DNA of 64,000 bases from the NCBI RefSeq assembly GCF_014697355.1, contig NZ_JACJRQ010000020.1:87247-151246 (forward strand), in the 5' to 3' direction. This DNA is from Nostoc calcicola FACHB-3891 (lineage in GTDB: Bacteria > Cyanobacteriota > Cyanobacteriia > Cyanobacteriales > Nostocaceae). Positions 52,694 to 63,400 of the stretch are shown one piece after another; position 1 is the first letter of the stretch; every line of letters begins with the position of its first letter. The notes below the pieces were generated by a model. That model worked only from the letters and a program-made list of their open reading frames with translations, ran no database searches and was not told the origin of the DNA. Both the position numbers and the translations under genes were made by a program.

Positions 52694-55600
52694 TTACCCT
52701 GTTACTGAGCCTGGTAATAAAAGAACATCATTAGGTCCAGTTAATAAAGGAACATCATTAGGTCCAGTTAATAAAGGAACATCATTAGGTTTAGGTAACA
52801 TGAGGATTGAATCATCAATTTTTTGATATATCCACTGGCTACTCTCCTCTAGTGCATCTCCTATCTTAGGAGTTTGAACGGTCAACTCTTCAATTGCTTT
52901 ACTAACAGCTTTGAAAGCTGGCTTGAATCCTGGCAAAAAATCAATTATCCATCCAGCAGAGTTAGCTATAACACCATCAAATTTTTGCCATACCTTAGAT
53001 AACTTGGCAACAAGGTCAATGAGAGCTTCTTTCCACTTGTGAGAATCCTTGAAAGTTTTAGCAATTTCTTGTGTAACTTCAGGGCCAAATTGCTTAATCA
53101 GGTTATCTAAAGGTCCTTTCAGAGCTAGCTTCGCAAAAGATTTTAACAAATCTCCTAGTCCAGGAAACCAGCCAGCTAATGAAGCTAGTAACTCAACTAT
53201 GGTTCCCAAACTGCGATCTCCGTTTATCACTTTATAAGAAGCCAAAGCTGTATCTTTAAAGTCAAGAACTGGTCCAAATGGAGTGATTCCAATAAGAACT
53301 TCGATAACAGCGATACTGACTTGGCCGCCAGGTGAATCAGCAAAATTGAGAATTGTATCGAGGAGCTTCTTGCCTTCATCCCCTAGCTGGTTTAGGAAGT
53401 TTTGGAGTTGATTCTGGTATTCTTGCTCTTTTGCTCGAATTCTCCTATCCGTCTCATTAGTAATACCCTCAATCTGGCTACTCAGCGACCTGATTTGATC
53501 TTGATACTGGTTGTAAATTTGCCCAGTTTGATCGCCTAATAAATTACCAATTTCAGCAATTACCCATTGAACGCCCTGTTCTGCATCTCCCACGCGATCC
53601 ATAAAGAAGCGCCCAGTATCTCTTACTTTATCTTGAACACCATTTATCAAGTTATTCACTAAACCAACAATGGCATTGTCATAGAGATTCCATCCTGGGA
53701 CACCAATGTTACGAGTCCACTCGATCTGCCCAAGAACCATCCCTTTGAATGTGCCAATCAAACCGTTGAGTGCTGCTGTTGCATTCTCAATCATGCCTCG
53801 AAACTGATTAGCAATCCCTTCGATCGCTATATTCGCTTCACCTGCAGTAAAGTAGAGATTTTTAGCTCGATCGATAAACCAGGAAATAGCGCTGTTAATA
53901 GTTTTTCTGACTTCATCAACTTTTGCTTTCAGCCAGTTTCTCGCACCGTTGATAGCTCCCTCAATAGCACCTTTAGCTTGGTTGAAACGATCTCTGAACC
54001 ATCCACCAACACCAAAGGGTAAGTTAAATACCCAATCTGGAACTAGCCCACCAATGAGGTTAATAGCTCCATTGGCAATCCCGTCAATACCGCCTTTAAT
54101 ATTATTGGCAATACCATTGACATTTCCCTGCTGATCTGAATTAACGCGATCGAGCATTCTGTGTACTTGGCCGCGCAACTCAGCCGACTTAGCGTCAATG
54201 AGAGTCTTTTTCTCGCTTTCTAGGCGATCGCGTTCAGATTTGAGTGCATCTACTTTACTTTTTGCTTTTTGGCGCTCTGGAACAGAAAAGTTTGCTACTG
54301 CTTCTTTAAATATTTTCTCAATCCGTGGGTCAGCAAAAGTTGCACCACGAGGGATGCTAGCACCGCCATTACTGCCACTACTACTAACGCCATTACCACC
54401 ACCAACACGCCACCCTGGAGGTGGGCCTTTTTGGGTTGCTGACAGCAAGTGTTGGAATTTTACTACCAAGTCATAGTCCGTCGTTACCCCTTTAGGACTA
54501 TTAACGCGCAACATATAAGTTCCCGGAATCAAATCAGCAATCAACTGCTCATCGGTGATGCCGTCCCGCATCGAGTACGAAATTGGCCGATTCCGAGCGT
54601 CATACAGCACTAAATCAGCATCTGCCAACAATCGCATCAACCGCGCATCAATCCGTCCAGGACGGGATAGAGTAAAGCGATAGTAATCATCGGGAACTAA
54701 ATTTCCCACCGTCTCGCCCGTTAACTTGGTTTCAAACGGATCGACTAGACCGAACTCTGGCAACGACTTGGCAATGAACCAATCCAAACCACCCTTACCC
54801 TGTTGACGGGCAATCTCCGCCTGTCGCTCCATTTCTCGGATGCGTTCCTCTTCTTTGCGGCGTTCTTCCTCTTGACGACGGCGTTCCATCTCCTCGCGCA
54901 GCCGCCGTTCCTGCTCCTCTAGTTCCCGTTGTTTGGCTTCTGCTTCTCGTCGCCGTGCTTCCTCTTGTTGCCGAACTCGTTCCTGTTCTCGTTGGAACTG
55001 TTCTTCCTGTTCCCGTCGAATCCTTGCTTCCTCTTCTTGTCGCTGCCTTAACTCTGCTTCCCGACGTAGACGTTCTTGTTCCATCTCCCATTCGTAGTTG
55101 GGATGATATACAGGAATGTCAATCCAATTCCCCGTCACAATATAATTTGCATTGGGAATACCATTGTGGTTAGCAATCCACATATAGTAGTCGTAACCAG
55201 CATTACCTAAAGTCTTTTGGGCAATTCCGCTGAGGGTATCTCCCGATTTAATTTGGTAACGTTGCCAATCGTAATACTGTCCATTTTTCCAGAACCTCTC
55301 AGCGTGCGCCCAAATTTCCGGTGCTACTGTATCGGGGTCAACCTCCGGCATGGTGGCATAGATAAACTCTTCATCGGGATTACCAAAAGAGGTTTCAGCA
55401 AGTTCTCTGAATGCCTCAATTTGCTCAGGAGTCAAGTCTTCAGGCTTAAATTTCTGACCCCCAAATAAGCCAAAATCAGGAGTAGCGCGATTCAAATTCA
55501 CCTGATATCCCAAATCAGCCAAAGATGCAATAGTAACAATGCTAATCGGCGCATTCCCGCCTTTAGCATTGTTATAATCACCCGTCATCACCTCATCTTG

Positions 55601-56986
55601 GAAGAGACTTTCATTCCAATGCAAACCTGCTGAACCATTCCCCTCATTTTCCAGAGCAATATTATCCGTCAAACCGCCCAATTTGTTAAAGGCTTTCACC
55701 GCCTCTTTCCCGTTATATTGAGCCAACGGCGTACCAGCGTAATCAACTAAACCCTTAGCTTCCCAAAGATTGCCAAAACCTAAACCGTGCAACAGTTCAT
55801 GCTGCACTACACTAAACAACTCTCCAGAACTTTCTAATTCGGCAATGTCAGCAGCATCAAACTGAGTGATAGACTGAGCAGGCAGCATTGTCCCAAAGCG
55901 CATAAAATCAATCTTCGTCTGCGCGGCTGTACCACCTTCGCCATCTAAATTAGTCACGGAAATTTTAAAGTTGACATCATCGATAAGTTTACCGTCAACA
56001 ATGGCGGTGGGTAAGCCTTGAGTAATCATCGATTCAACGCTCTTAGCAGCAGCCCGAATGGTGGCTTGTTGTGAAGCAGTTAAACCACCTTCAAATTCCA
56101 AGTCAATATTGAAAGGTTCAGCAGTCTTACTCTCGAATCCATTCAAAATATAAGTTCCTGGTGTACTACCTTGGTAATCAATTTTGACAATTACATCACC
56201 AGAAATCCCAACAGGTGGTTGTAAAGTATAGTTGCCTTTGGAAAAAATCTGACTTCCTAAAAACTGTCCAGACGGCATGAGATAATTGACCGATATCTCA
56301 CCAGACAATACAGAAATATCAGCATTTTTCAAGTCGTTGATATTAACTCGATAAATGTCTATTGGATCAATATCGCTGACTCGATCAATTACATCTTGGA
56401 TGGCGGAACGTATTAATGTTGTAGGATTTGCCAAGTCATTTCCACCCGTATCCACATTAGTTTGTGGTACAACTGGGGCTATAGCACCGGGAAAAGTTGG
56501 CTCTCCTGGTAAACCTTTGCCTGAAATGCTCTCACCATTCAAAATTGCTGTAGATTCTGTAATTGGTCTATTATCTGCTAAACAGGCATCTAAATTTTGC
56601 GGTGCTGATAGATTTTCAGTAAGTGAATTTGTAGATACTCCCGGATTATCAAAGAATGGCCAAAACTGAGAACTAGGATCAACAAGCCAATCACTCATTA
56701 TTTGATGATCTAATAAGGAAGTATATTGTTGATTTAGTAACTCCAAGCCATTTGGATCTAGTGCCTGTAATAAGTCATTTTGACTCAAATCTATTTCCGA
56801 GCCTGGAATAGTATGTAAATCAATTGAAAATGGCTCAGGCGAATTTTCGCCACCACCAACAAGAACACTAGGAGTAATAATATCATCTAAAGCAAAACTT
56901 TTACCTTGCCATACTTCTTTCGGTTTCGATTTCTTGGATTTTTTAGCCTTTTGACCCTTCTTTCCACCAAATCCAAATAGATTCAT
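52694..56986 (-). CDS. Giant leishmanolysin-like / LysM / coiled-coil / PPC protein
   Basis: From ATG 56986 (AAGGGTG upstream) the protein has 1430 residues. It starts with a Lys-rich segment (GGKKGQKAKKSKKSK) and no Sec signal. A leishmanolysin-type metzincin follows (H396-ELL-H400 in VVQHELLHGLGFG, third ligand H456 in GLHWNE, Met-turn M467 in DEVMTG). Then come a LysM domain (about 577-626, YQIKSGDTLSGIAQ), an Arg/Glu coiled coil (about 630-740), a PPC-like beta domain (about 755-840, DYYRFTLSRPGRID) and Gly/Ser-rich linkers. The last half is amphipathic helices, including a hydrophobic stretch (VLIGITPFGPVLDF) like pre-toxin regions of polymorphic toxins. It ends in three PNDVPLLTG units. 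It may be a secreted or injected protease-toxin. Confidence 0.8.
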   Translation of the reverse strand: MNLFGFGGKKGQKAKKSKKSKPKEVWQGKSFALDDIITPSVLVGGGENSPEPFSIDLHTIPGSEIDLSQNDLLQALDPNGLELLNQQYTSLLDHQIMSDWLVDPSSQFWPFFDNPGVSTNSLTENLSAPQNLDACLADNRPITESTAILNGESISGKGLPGEPTFPGAIAPVVPQTNVDTGGNDLANPTTLIRSAIQDVIDRVSDIDPIDIYRVNINDLKNADISVLSGEISVNYLMPSGQFLGSQIFSKGNYTLQPPVGISGDVIVKIDYQGSTPGTYILNGFESKTAEPFNIDLEFEGGLTASQQATIRAAAKSVESMITQGLPTAIVDGKLIDDVNFKISVTNLDGEGGTAAQTKIDFMRFGTMLPAQSITQFDAADIAELESSGELFSVVQHELLHGLGFGNLWEAKGLVDYAGTPLAQYNGKEAVKAFNKLGGLTDNIALENEGNGSAGLHWNESLFQDEVMTGDYNNAKGGNAPISIVTIASLADLGYQVNLNRATPDFGLFGGQKFKPEDLTPEQIEAFRELAETSFGNPDEEFIYATMPEVDPDTVAPEIWAHAERFWKNGQYYDWQRYQIKSGDTLSGIAQKTLGNAGYDYYMWIANHNGIPNANYIVTGNWIDIPVYHPNYEWEMEQERLRREAELRQRQEEEARIRREQEEQFQREQERVRQQEEARRREAEAKQRELEEQERRLREEMERRRQEEERRKEEERIREMERQAEIARQQGKGGLDWFIAKSLPEFGLVDPFETKLTGETVGNLVPDDYYRFTLSRPGRIDARLMRLLADADLVLYDARNRPISYSMRDGITDEQLIADLIPGTYMLRVNSPKGVTTDYDLVVKFQHLLSATQKGPPPGWRVGGGNGVSSSGSNGGASIPRGATFADPRIEKIFKEAVANFSVPERQKAKSKVDALKSERDRLESEKKTLIDAKSAELRGQVHRMLDRVNSDQQGNVNGIANNIKGGIDGIANGAINLIGGLVPDWVFNLPFGVGGWFRDRFNQAKGAIEGAINGARNWLKAKVDEVRKTINSAISWFIDRAKNLYFTAGEANIAIEGIANQFRGMIENATAALNGLIGTFKGMVLGQIEWTRNIGVPGWNLYDNAIVGLVNNLINGVQDKVRDTGRFFMDRVGDAEQGVQWVIAEIGNLLGDQTGQIYNQYQDQIRSLSSQIEGITNETDRRIRAKEQEYQNQLQNFLNQLGDEGKKLLDTILNFADSPGGQVSIAVIEVLIGITPFGPVLDFKDTALASYKVINGDRSLGTIVELLASLAGWFPGLGDLLKSFAKLALKGPLDNLIKQFGPEVTQEIAKTFKDSHKWKEALIDLVAKLSKVWQKFDGVIANSAGWIIDFLPGFKPAFKAVSKAIEELTVQTPKIGDALEESSQWIYQKIDDSILMLPKPNDVPLLTGPNDVPLLTGPNDVLLLPGSVTG
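52700..52795 (-). repeat. 27-bp tandem repeat at the 3' end of the giant gene
   Basis: The unit ggtccagttaataaaggaac plus atcatta occurs three times, the last copies altered. It encodes GPNDVPLLT, GPNDVPLLT and GPNDVLLLP. The repeat is exactly in frame and at the extreme C-terminus, so the tail can vary in length by slippage. Confidence 0.9.
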
Positions 56987-57099
56987 AAATGCACCCTTAA
57001 AAACAGTAAACAATTAATTGAGGTAGATGTATTAGCGCTAGCCACTCGTCGGAAGCATGGCTGTACAGTATTAGCCAGTTCAATTTACTGGCAATTGTT

Positions 57100-57501
57100 T
57101 TAAATTATTTCCGTGGGATCAATTAGTTGAAATTCTAAGGACGGAGAAAGACCATGATAATTTTGTTCACTCTGTTTATCTGAGTGGATAAATGGTATTT
57201 GTCGAGATTGTTGATTATTTAATGTATGGAAAGTATTAACTGATAGATAACTATTATTATTTAAGTCATCAACTTTTTTTCTCAGTCGCTGCTTGAGTAA
57301 ATATCCTCCACCTAAAATCCCCAAAGCTAATATACCTATAAAAGGATAAGGCTCAGGAATAGATGTTTTGCAGGGAGTAGAAGAGTTATAATAATTACCT
57401 GCGCGTGAAGGCTCGATATTTATTAGCCAAATAAAAGACATTACTCCCAACACACCTGCAAATAAAACAGTTCTAGTGAGTTTTAGTTGAGAAAATTTCA
57501 T
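57100..57501 (-). CDS. PEP-CTERM-like small membrane protein with extra tail
   Basis: The 133-residue protein has an N-terminal signal (RTVLFAGVLGVMSFIWLINI) and, after a short linker, SIPEPYPFIGILALGILGGG then YLLKQRLRKK. That is the PEP motif, hydrophobic helix and basic cluster of PEP-CTERM sorting signals. Normally this lies at the very C-terminus, but here about 50 hydrophilic residues follow. It may be retained in the membrane with a cytoplasmic tail. It lies 113 bases upstream of the giant protease and 45 bases downstream of the M50 gene, all on one strand. Confidence 0.65.
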   Translation of the reverse strand: MKFSQLKLTRTVLFAGVLGVMSFIWLINIEPSRAGNYYNSSTPCKTSIPEPYPFIGILALGILGGGYLLKQRLRKKVDDLNNNSYLSVNTFHTLNNQQSRQIPFIHSDKQSEQNYHGLSPSLEFQLIDPTEII

Positions 57502-57546
57502 GATTTTTACTTTCCTATCGATAATGATGTTTAGAATTTAATTCAA

Positions 57547-58965
57547 CTACTTTCCTGGAAAATATGGCGTATATAAATGCCAAATCCAGAAAAATAAGTT
57601 AACCAAAAGCCAGGTGATATAAAGTAAACAAGCAGGAGCATAAACCGCTAGAATCCCTATATCCTCGGTGCGTTCTGGACTAGGTTCTCTTCGCCATAGT
57701 TGACCATAATATGCAAATGACCTTTTACGTAAATGGTTAATTCCAGTCATGGCTTCTAGCAAATAATAGCCATCAAATTTATTAAGTGGGTTGAGATTAA
57801 GAGCTAAGGTAAATTGGGCTGCTAACATTAATAAATAAGTAGTTGTATAAAACCAATTTCCTGGGGTTGATATACTCCATAAACACAACGCAATTCCCCA
57901 AATAACTACTTGACAAATTACCCCTGCTGCCATTACTAAACTGCGTTGTCTACGTTTGACTAAGCCATAAGCATCAGTAGTATTAGTGTATGCTCCTGGT
58001 AACAGACAGATAAACATTAGTCCTATGTCTAAAACAACACCTTTGTAATGTTTTAATGTGAAAGCATGACCCAGTTCGTGAATAGATACAACCAACATCA
58101 TCAACAGAGCGAAAGGAAGTATTAAACTATAACCTTGACTATTCCATAACTCCTGCCCCATGTTATAAATTTTCTCTTGTTTTGAAAAAGCGATTACAGT
58201 AGCAAAACCGAGAAAAATGCAGAGTAACAAGTAAAACTCTCTTGTAAAAATAAAAGTGATTTTAGTAATATTGCGGTTGAGCCAATTATCGGGATTAAAT
58301 AGGTGAAATTTAAAAAATAGTAATTGTACTATACTAAATTTTTTCTGATACTTGGCTGGCTCAATACCTTCTAACATTCCCTTAACTGCTAAATTTTGCA
58401 ATATTTCTTGCAGATACTGAGGGCTGATTTTATATTTAGCTACAATATTTTCTATCGGTAGGTTTCCTAGTTGTAAAATCAGGATTTTATCGCGATCGCT
58501 GACTTGCATGTAAGCAATTGTATCTGTGTTTTGGAGTCGTAATAACCAATATTTATCTGTGTGCCATATCCACTGGACAGAAAATTTTAATCGATATAAT
58601 TTTATGGTTTCAGTGGTTTTAGAATCGGTATTTAAATATGATATTTTATTGTTTTTAGGAAATGTTAAAACTTTCAAATCCACCATTTTTTTCAATAGCT
58701 CTATGATGAAACTATGGTCAATTTTCTCCCCCAACTCCTGTTGACATTTTTCCTGAACCTGTTTGACCGTCAATGTTCCATCAAAATGCTTGAGAGCGTA
58801 GCCTTCATCTGCTGAAAATAAAAAATTTCTTTCTGTTTTAATTGCTTGTAAAAGCACTTTGTCTGAGTCAGATACAGAAAGTATTTGCCAGTGGATTTGA
58901 AGATTTGGGCAAAGCCAAGCTTGACAGTTGGCTAGATTTAAATTTGAATTTTCTGGTAGATGCAT
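57547..58965 (-). CDS. M50-family membrane metalloprotease with PqqD-like N-terminus
   Basis: The 472-residue protein has an N-terminal soluble region with a PqqD-like or winged-helix pattern (FLFSADEGYALKHFDGTLTV, LLKKMVDLKVLTF). At least six membrane helices follow, with the zinc site H296-ELG-H300 (VVSIHELGHAFTLKHYKG) and the third-ligand motif NKFDGYYLL. This is the pattern of site-2-protease relatives annotated as peptide zinc metalloproteases, often found with HlyD-type exporters of peptides or toxins. It is the first gene of the island, so it may cut the products of the next two genes. No exporter gene is seen in the window. Confidence 0.85.
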   Translation of the reverse strand: MHLPENSNLNLANCQAWLCPNLQIHWQILSVSDSDKVLLQAIKTERNFLFSADEGYALKHFDGTLTVKQVQEKCQQELGEKIDHSFIIELLKKMVDLKVLTFPKNNKISYLNTDSKTTETIKLYRLKFSVQWIWHTDKYWLLRLQNTDTIAYMQVSDRDKILILQLGNLPIENIVAKYKISPQYLQEILQNLAVKGMLEGIEPAKYQKKFSIVQLLFFKFHLFNPDNWLNRNITKITFIFTREFYLLLCIFLGFATVIAFSKQEKIYNMGQELWNSQGYSLILPFALLMMLVVSIHELGHAFTLKHYKGVVLDIGLMFICLLPGAYTNTTDAYGLVKRRQRSLVMAAGVICQVVIWGIALCLWSISTPGNWFYTTTYLLMLAAQFTLALNLNPLNKFDGYYLLEAMTGINHLRKRSFAYYGQLWRREPSPERTEDIGILAVYAPACLLYITWLLVNLFFWIWHLYTPYFPGK

Positions 58966-60010
58966 CTTCTAACTACGGTAGATTATGAAAGATTTTCTGT
59001 CTTATGAAAAAATAGATTTAACAAAAAGCTAGACAGAATCATGTCTTGGATATTAACAGCAATATAGTAGTCTGCTTTGATTTTTAAACTTCCTTATGTA
59101 GACATAGAGTAGGCAGTAGGCTTCGACGTGAACGCTTAGGCGAACGGGAGTAGAGATTAGGCTAGAAGCCTTTGTAGTTATACCTAACTTTGCCAAAATC
59201 AAATAGGAATCATTAGTATTTCAACACTTTTATTTTCCTTGACACGACAATTCTTATAATTCAAAGAACCTGTTTGGGAAATCTATGTTTAAGCGCGTAT
59301 CGAATACATCAAAATCCTGTATCATTCTGTGATAACCGCTTTACCTTGCTAAATACATGTTGCTAATGTGAAGCTTGGACAAAAGTAAATAAAATTTTCC
59401 TAAAAATAATATGGGTAGTCATACCAATTCTGTATGAAGATGCATAGAAAGAACCCCACTACCTGCGGCAACCCCCCTTTCATCCCCCCTTAGCAAGGCA
59501 GGGCCGTTTCATTCGCTAGTCTGTGAGATTTGTCAAGGGGATATTCTCACGCAAAGACGCAAAGGCGCAAAGAAAAACAACATTATTTGGGGTTGAAGAT
59601 GCAAAATTTTTTGCCCTAATTGTACGCTTGCCCTAAATTTTGATTTCTTTGACCCTTGCAATTTTAACCATTTTAGGGAACGAAACAGCCCTGCCTTAGC
59701 AAGGGGGGTGGGAGGTTGGGAGGGGTCGAAATAATGTGCAGTCTCACAGAGAATTGCTATCAGGGGATATCTGCAAAGTCAATAAATATACTGGAAACTT
59801 TTCTCGTTGTGGGCTTAACTTAGCCTAGAAAAACCCAATTTAGACAAAGTTATACCATTTCCAAAAATCTTTGCAACACATGAATCGACTGTAGGGGCGT
59901 ACAGCTGTACGCCCCTACCTATGTATCTCTATCAGGTATTTCGTGAAATGGTATTACAGCAGTTTTCATGTATTTGAACCACATCTGTCGTAGGGGCACA
60001 GCATTGCTTA
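58966..60010. repeat. Gene-free region with several inverted and dispersed repeats
   Basis: No credible ORF is present. At about 59130 there is gaacgcttaggcgaacggga. At 59414-59441 a segment is inverted to about 34265-34291. A pair of inverted blocks, ccccccttagcaaggcaggg (about 59484) and ccctgccttagcaagggggg (about 59689), encloses cgcaaagacgcaaaggcgca. A palindrome GGGGCGTACAGCTGTACGCC lies at about 59894-59917. Confidence 0.7.
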
Positions 60011-60212
60011 TTGGTGTCAACTTAAGCTATAAATGGCTTAACTGTTGGCTTTGTCACCCGCCAAGAAATAAATTTCTTGGCTGATAGCTAAAGTCTACTG
60101 AAGTAGACTAAAGATTTATGGAGATATTTAGTCATCTTTAGATAACTTTCGCTATGAGCAAGGAACTTCAGTTCTTTGCAGGACATAGATTTCACGTTAA
60201 GTTGACACCAAT
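60011..60212 (-). mobile_element. MITE-like element, family A, multi-hairpin (copy 2)
   Basis: ATTGGTGTCAACTTAA at 60011 is inverted perfectly by TTAAGTTGACACCAAT at 60197-60212. The inverted repeat extends outward through agcattgct and ggggc to about 59991 and 60230. Inside, gccaagaaataaatttcttgg, agtctactgaagtagact and aggaacttcagttctt form three hairpins. It is the better preserved copy of the element at 44122-44304. Confidence 0.88.
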
Positions 60213-60481
60213 GAGCATTGCTGCGCCCCTACCGCGTGGGCTATTTACCTGAAAATAGCCGTAAAAGTGGTGTGTCACCGAAACAGTACTGAGTGCTTAG
60301 GGAGGAGTGCTGAGTAAAAAAGTAAAATTAGACCGACTAGGCTAACGAGTGTTTCGTTCACTTTGCTCCCGATGACAGCCTTGCTAGTTCGGCGCCAAAG
60401 GCTAAGTTTTTATTTAAAACTACGATCGCAAAAATAAAGTGGGAACACTGAAAGTAGGTATTTTACGATTTCCTACACTTT
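60213..60481. other. Upstream region of the photoreceptor kinase gene
   Basis: The outer part of the family A inverted repeat reaches about 60232. The remainder should hold the promoter. Notable runs are gtggtgtgtcaccgaaac (partly palindromic, about 60268) and acgatcgcaaaaataaa near 60422. No clear ribosome site is seen before ATG 60482. Confidence 0.4.
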
Positions 60482-63400
60482 ATGACAACACACGATTACA
60501 AAGCGTCAAACGTCCAAGACGTGGAAGAGTGTCACAAACAGCTACAGCTAACGGTTCAGTACCAAAAAATTTTAGCGAGAATTCTGGCAAAAATTCGGGC
60601 ATCTGTAAACCTCGAATCTTTGTGTTCGACTTCTTGTCAAGATATTTCCCGGCAATTAAAGATTGAGCGAGTTGCAATCTACCGTTTCAACGCTGATTGG
60701 AGTGGTAGTTTTATCAATCGTTTTGGCTTTGCCGAACCACGCTGGGATACACTCAACGCTTTTGGACAGGACTTAGTGTGGGAAGATTCGTATTTGCAAG
60801 AAACTCAGGGAGGGCGATATCGCAAAAATGAGCCGTTTGCTGTAGCTGACATTTACGATGCTGGACACGCTCGTTGTCATGTTGAAGTATTAGAACAGTT
60901 TCAAATTCGCGCATATGCGATCGCACCTATTTTCATTGGTGCAAAACTCTGGGGTTTACTGGCAGGCTATCAACACTCCACAACCCGACAATGGCATCCT
61001 CATGAAGTGGAATTTTTAGCTCAAGCCGCCAGCCATCTCGGCGTAGCAATGCAGCAGGCAGAAATTTTAGAACAAAGCAAACAACGCACAGCAGAATTGC
61101 AAGATGCAATTGCGCGGCAACGTGCTTTGACGGAAGTGGTGGGAAATATTCGCTCCTCTGTGAACACCGAAATTATTCTCGACACCGCTTGTCAGGAACT
61201 CTGCAAACTCCTGAAGTTAGAACGGGCAGCAGTTTATCGGTTTAATGAAGACTGGAGCGGTGAATTTGTCAGCCAATTCGGTATGGTTGAGGCACAGTGG
61301 GATAGAATCCATCCGTTTGGCAAAAATCTCGTTTGGCAAGATACCCACCTCCAAGACACCAAAGGCGGGCGCTATCGCAATAACGAAACTTTTGCTGTGA
61401 ACGACATTTATCAAGTAGGTCACTCGCGCTGTCACATCGACATTTTAGAGCAATTTAAAATTCGGGCTTATGCCTTAGCGCCCATCTTCATCGGCCCAAA
61501 ACTCTGGGGATTGATAGCAGCTTATCAACATTCAGGGGCGCGTCAATGGGCAAATTATGAAGTCGAGTTTTTGGGACAGGTGGGGGCACAGCTGGGAGTG
61601 GCGATTCAGCAAGCCGAAAATTTAACCCAGTCGAAACAACAGGCGACGGCGTTACAAAATGCGATCGCTCGCCAACGCGCACTTACGGAAGTCGTCGGTA
61701 AAATTCGCTCTTCCTTAGATATTAATTTAATCCTGAAAACGACTTGCCAGGAAGTGTGTAAACTGCTACGAGTCGAGCGAGTCGGCGTTTATCGCTTTAA
61801 TGAAGACTGGAGTGGCGAATTTGTCAGTCATTTCGGCATGGTAGAGGCACAGTGGGACAGCATCAATTTATTCGGCAAAAATCTGGTTTGGGAAGATACT
61901 CACCTCCAAGAAACCAAAGGCGGACGCTACCGCAACAACGAAAGTTTTGCCGTGGATGACATCTACCAAGCCGGACACTCGCGCTGTCACCTAGATATTT
62001 TGGAACAGTTCAAGATTCGTGCTTATGCCTTGACTCCAATTTTTGTGGGACGGAATCTCTGGGGATTGCTGGCTGCCTATCAACATTCTGCACCGCGTCA
62101 GTGGGGTAGCGTAGAGGTAGAATTTTTAGGACAAGTCGCCAGCCAACTCGGAGTAGCAATGCAAAGTTCCGAGATGCTGACCCAAATCCAAACTCGCGCT
62201 GACGAACTGCACAAATCGGCTGAACAGCGGCGCATCTTATACGATTTAGTCGTCAAAATTCGGGAATCCTTGGATTTGGAGACAATCTTTAAGACTACAG
62301 TACAAGAAGTGCGGCGATCGCTCAAAGCAGATCGAGTAGGCATCTTTCGCTTTGACTCCGATGTGGGTTTTTGCAGTGGTGAATTTATCGCTGAAGATGT
62401 CCTACCCAAGTTTGATTCTGCCCTCGCCGTGAAAGTGCAAGACTATTGCTTCGGCGACCAGTACGCACCGCAGTATCGTCAAGGACAAGTGCAAGTAATT
62501 TCTGATGTCAACAGCGTTGGCTCGAAAGTACCCCATCTTGATGTCATTGAGCGATTCCAAGTCAAAGCCCAGATTATTGTCCCACTGATGGAAGGCGATG
62601 AACTTTGGGGATTGTTATGCATTCACCAATGCACCCATGTACGTGATTGGGAAGAAGCTGAATTAGAATTTGTCACCCAAGTTGCCGCTCAAGCGAGTGT
62701 AGCACTACGTCAAGCCAAGTTGTTCCAACAATCGAGTTTGCTTGGTCAAACCCGTGAAGAAGCAAATCAACTCGCCCAAACACTGAATGAGCTACGCACT
62801 GCCCAACTGCAAATTATTCACTCTGAAAAAATGGCCAGCTTAGGGCAACTGGTAGCAGGGGTTGCCCACGAAATTAATAACCCAGTTAATTTCATCCACG
62901 GTAACTTAGAACACGCCCACCAATATACCCAAGATTTGCTGCGCTGTGTCGAGCTTTATCAAGAATATCATCCCACTGCCGCACCAGAGATCCAAGAGTT
63001 TTTAAAGAAAGCCGAAATTGATTTTTTATTCGACGACTTACCTAAATTATTCCAGTCCATGAAAGTCGGGACTGAACGCATTCGTGAAATCGTCAGTTCC
63101 CTGCGGAACTTCTCGCGCCTAGATGAAGCTGACTTCAAAGCAGCAAATGTTCACGAAGGCATTGACAGCACTTTGATGATTTTGCAAAACCGCTTAAAAT
63201 CCTCAACCGACGGCCCCACCATTCATGTAAGCAAAGACTATGAGAATTTACCTCTGATTGAATGCTATCCCGGTCAGTTGAATCAGGTATTTATGAATTT
63301 ACTGTCTAACGCCATTGATGCCTTAGAAGAACGAAACGCCCAAACTACCCCCGAAGCAATGGCAGCAAACCCCAGCCAAATCAGAATTTCTACCTCACTG

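Noticed and set aside
54795..55091. Thr/Arg/Gly-rich minus-strand frame of 98 codons
   Set aside because: It is an alternative frame of the coiled-coil region of the giant protein, whose repeated codons create long open frames.
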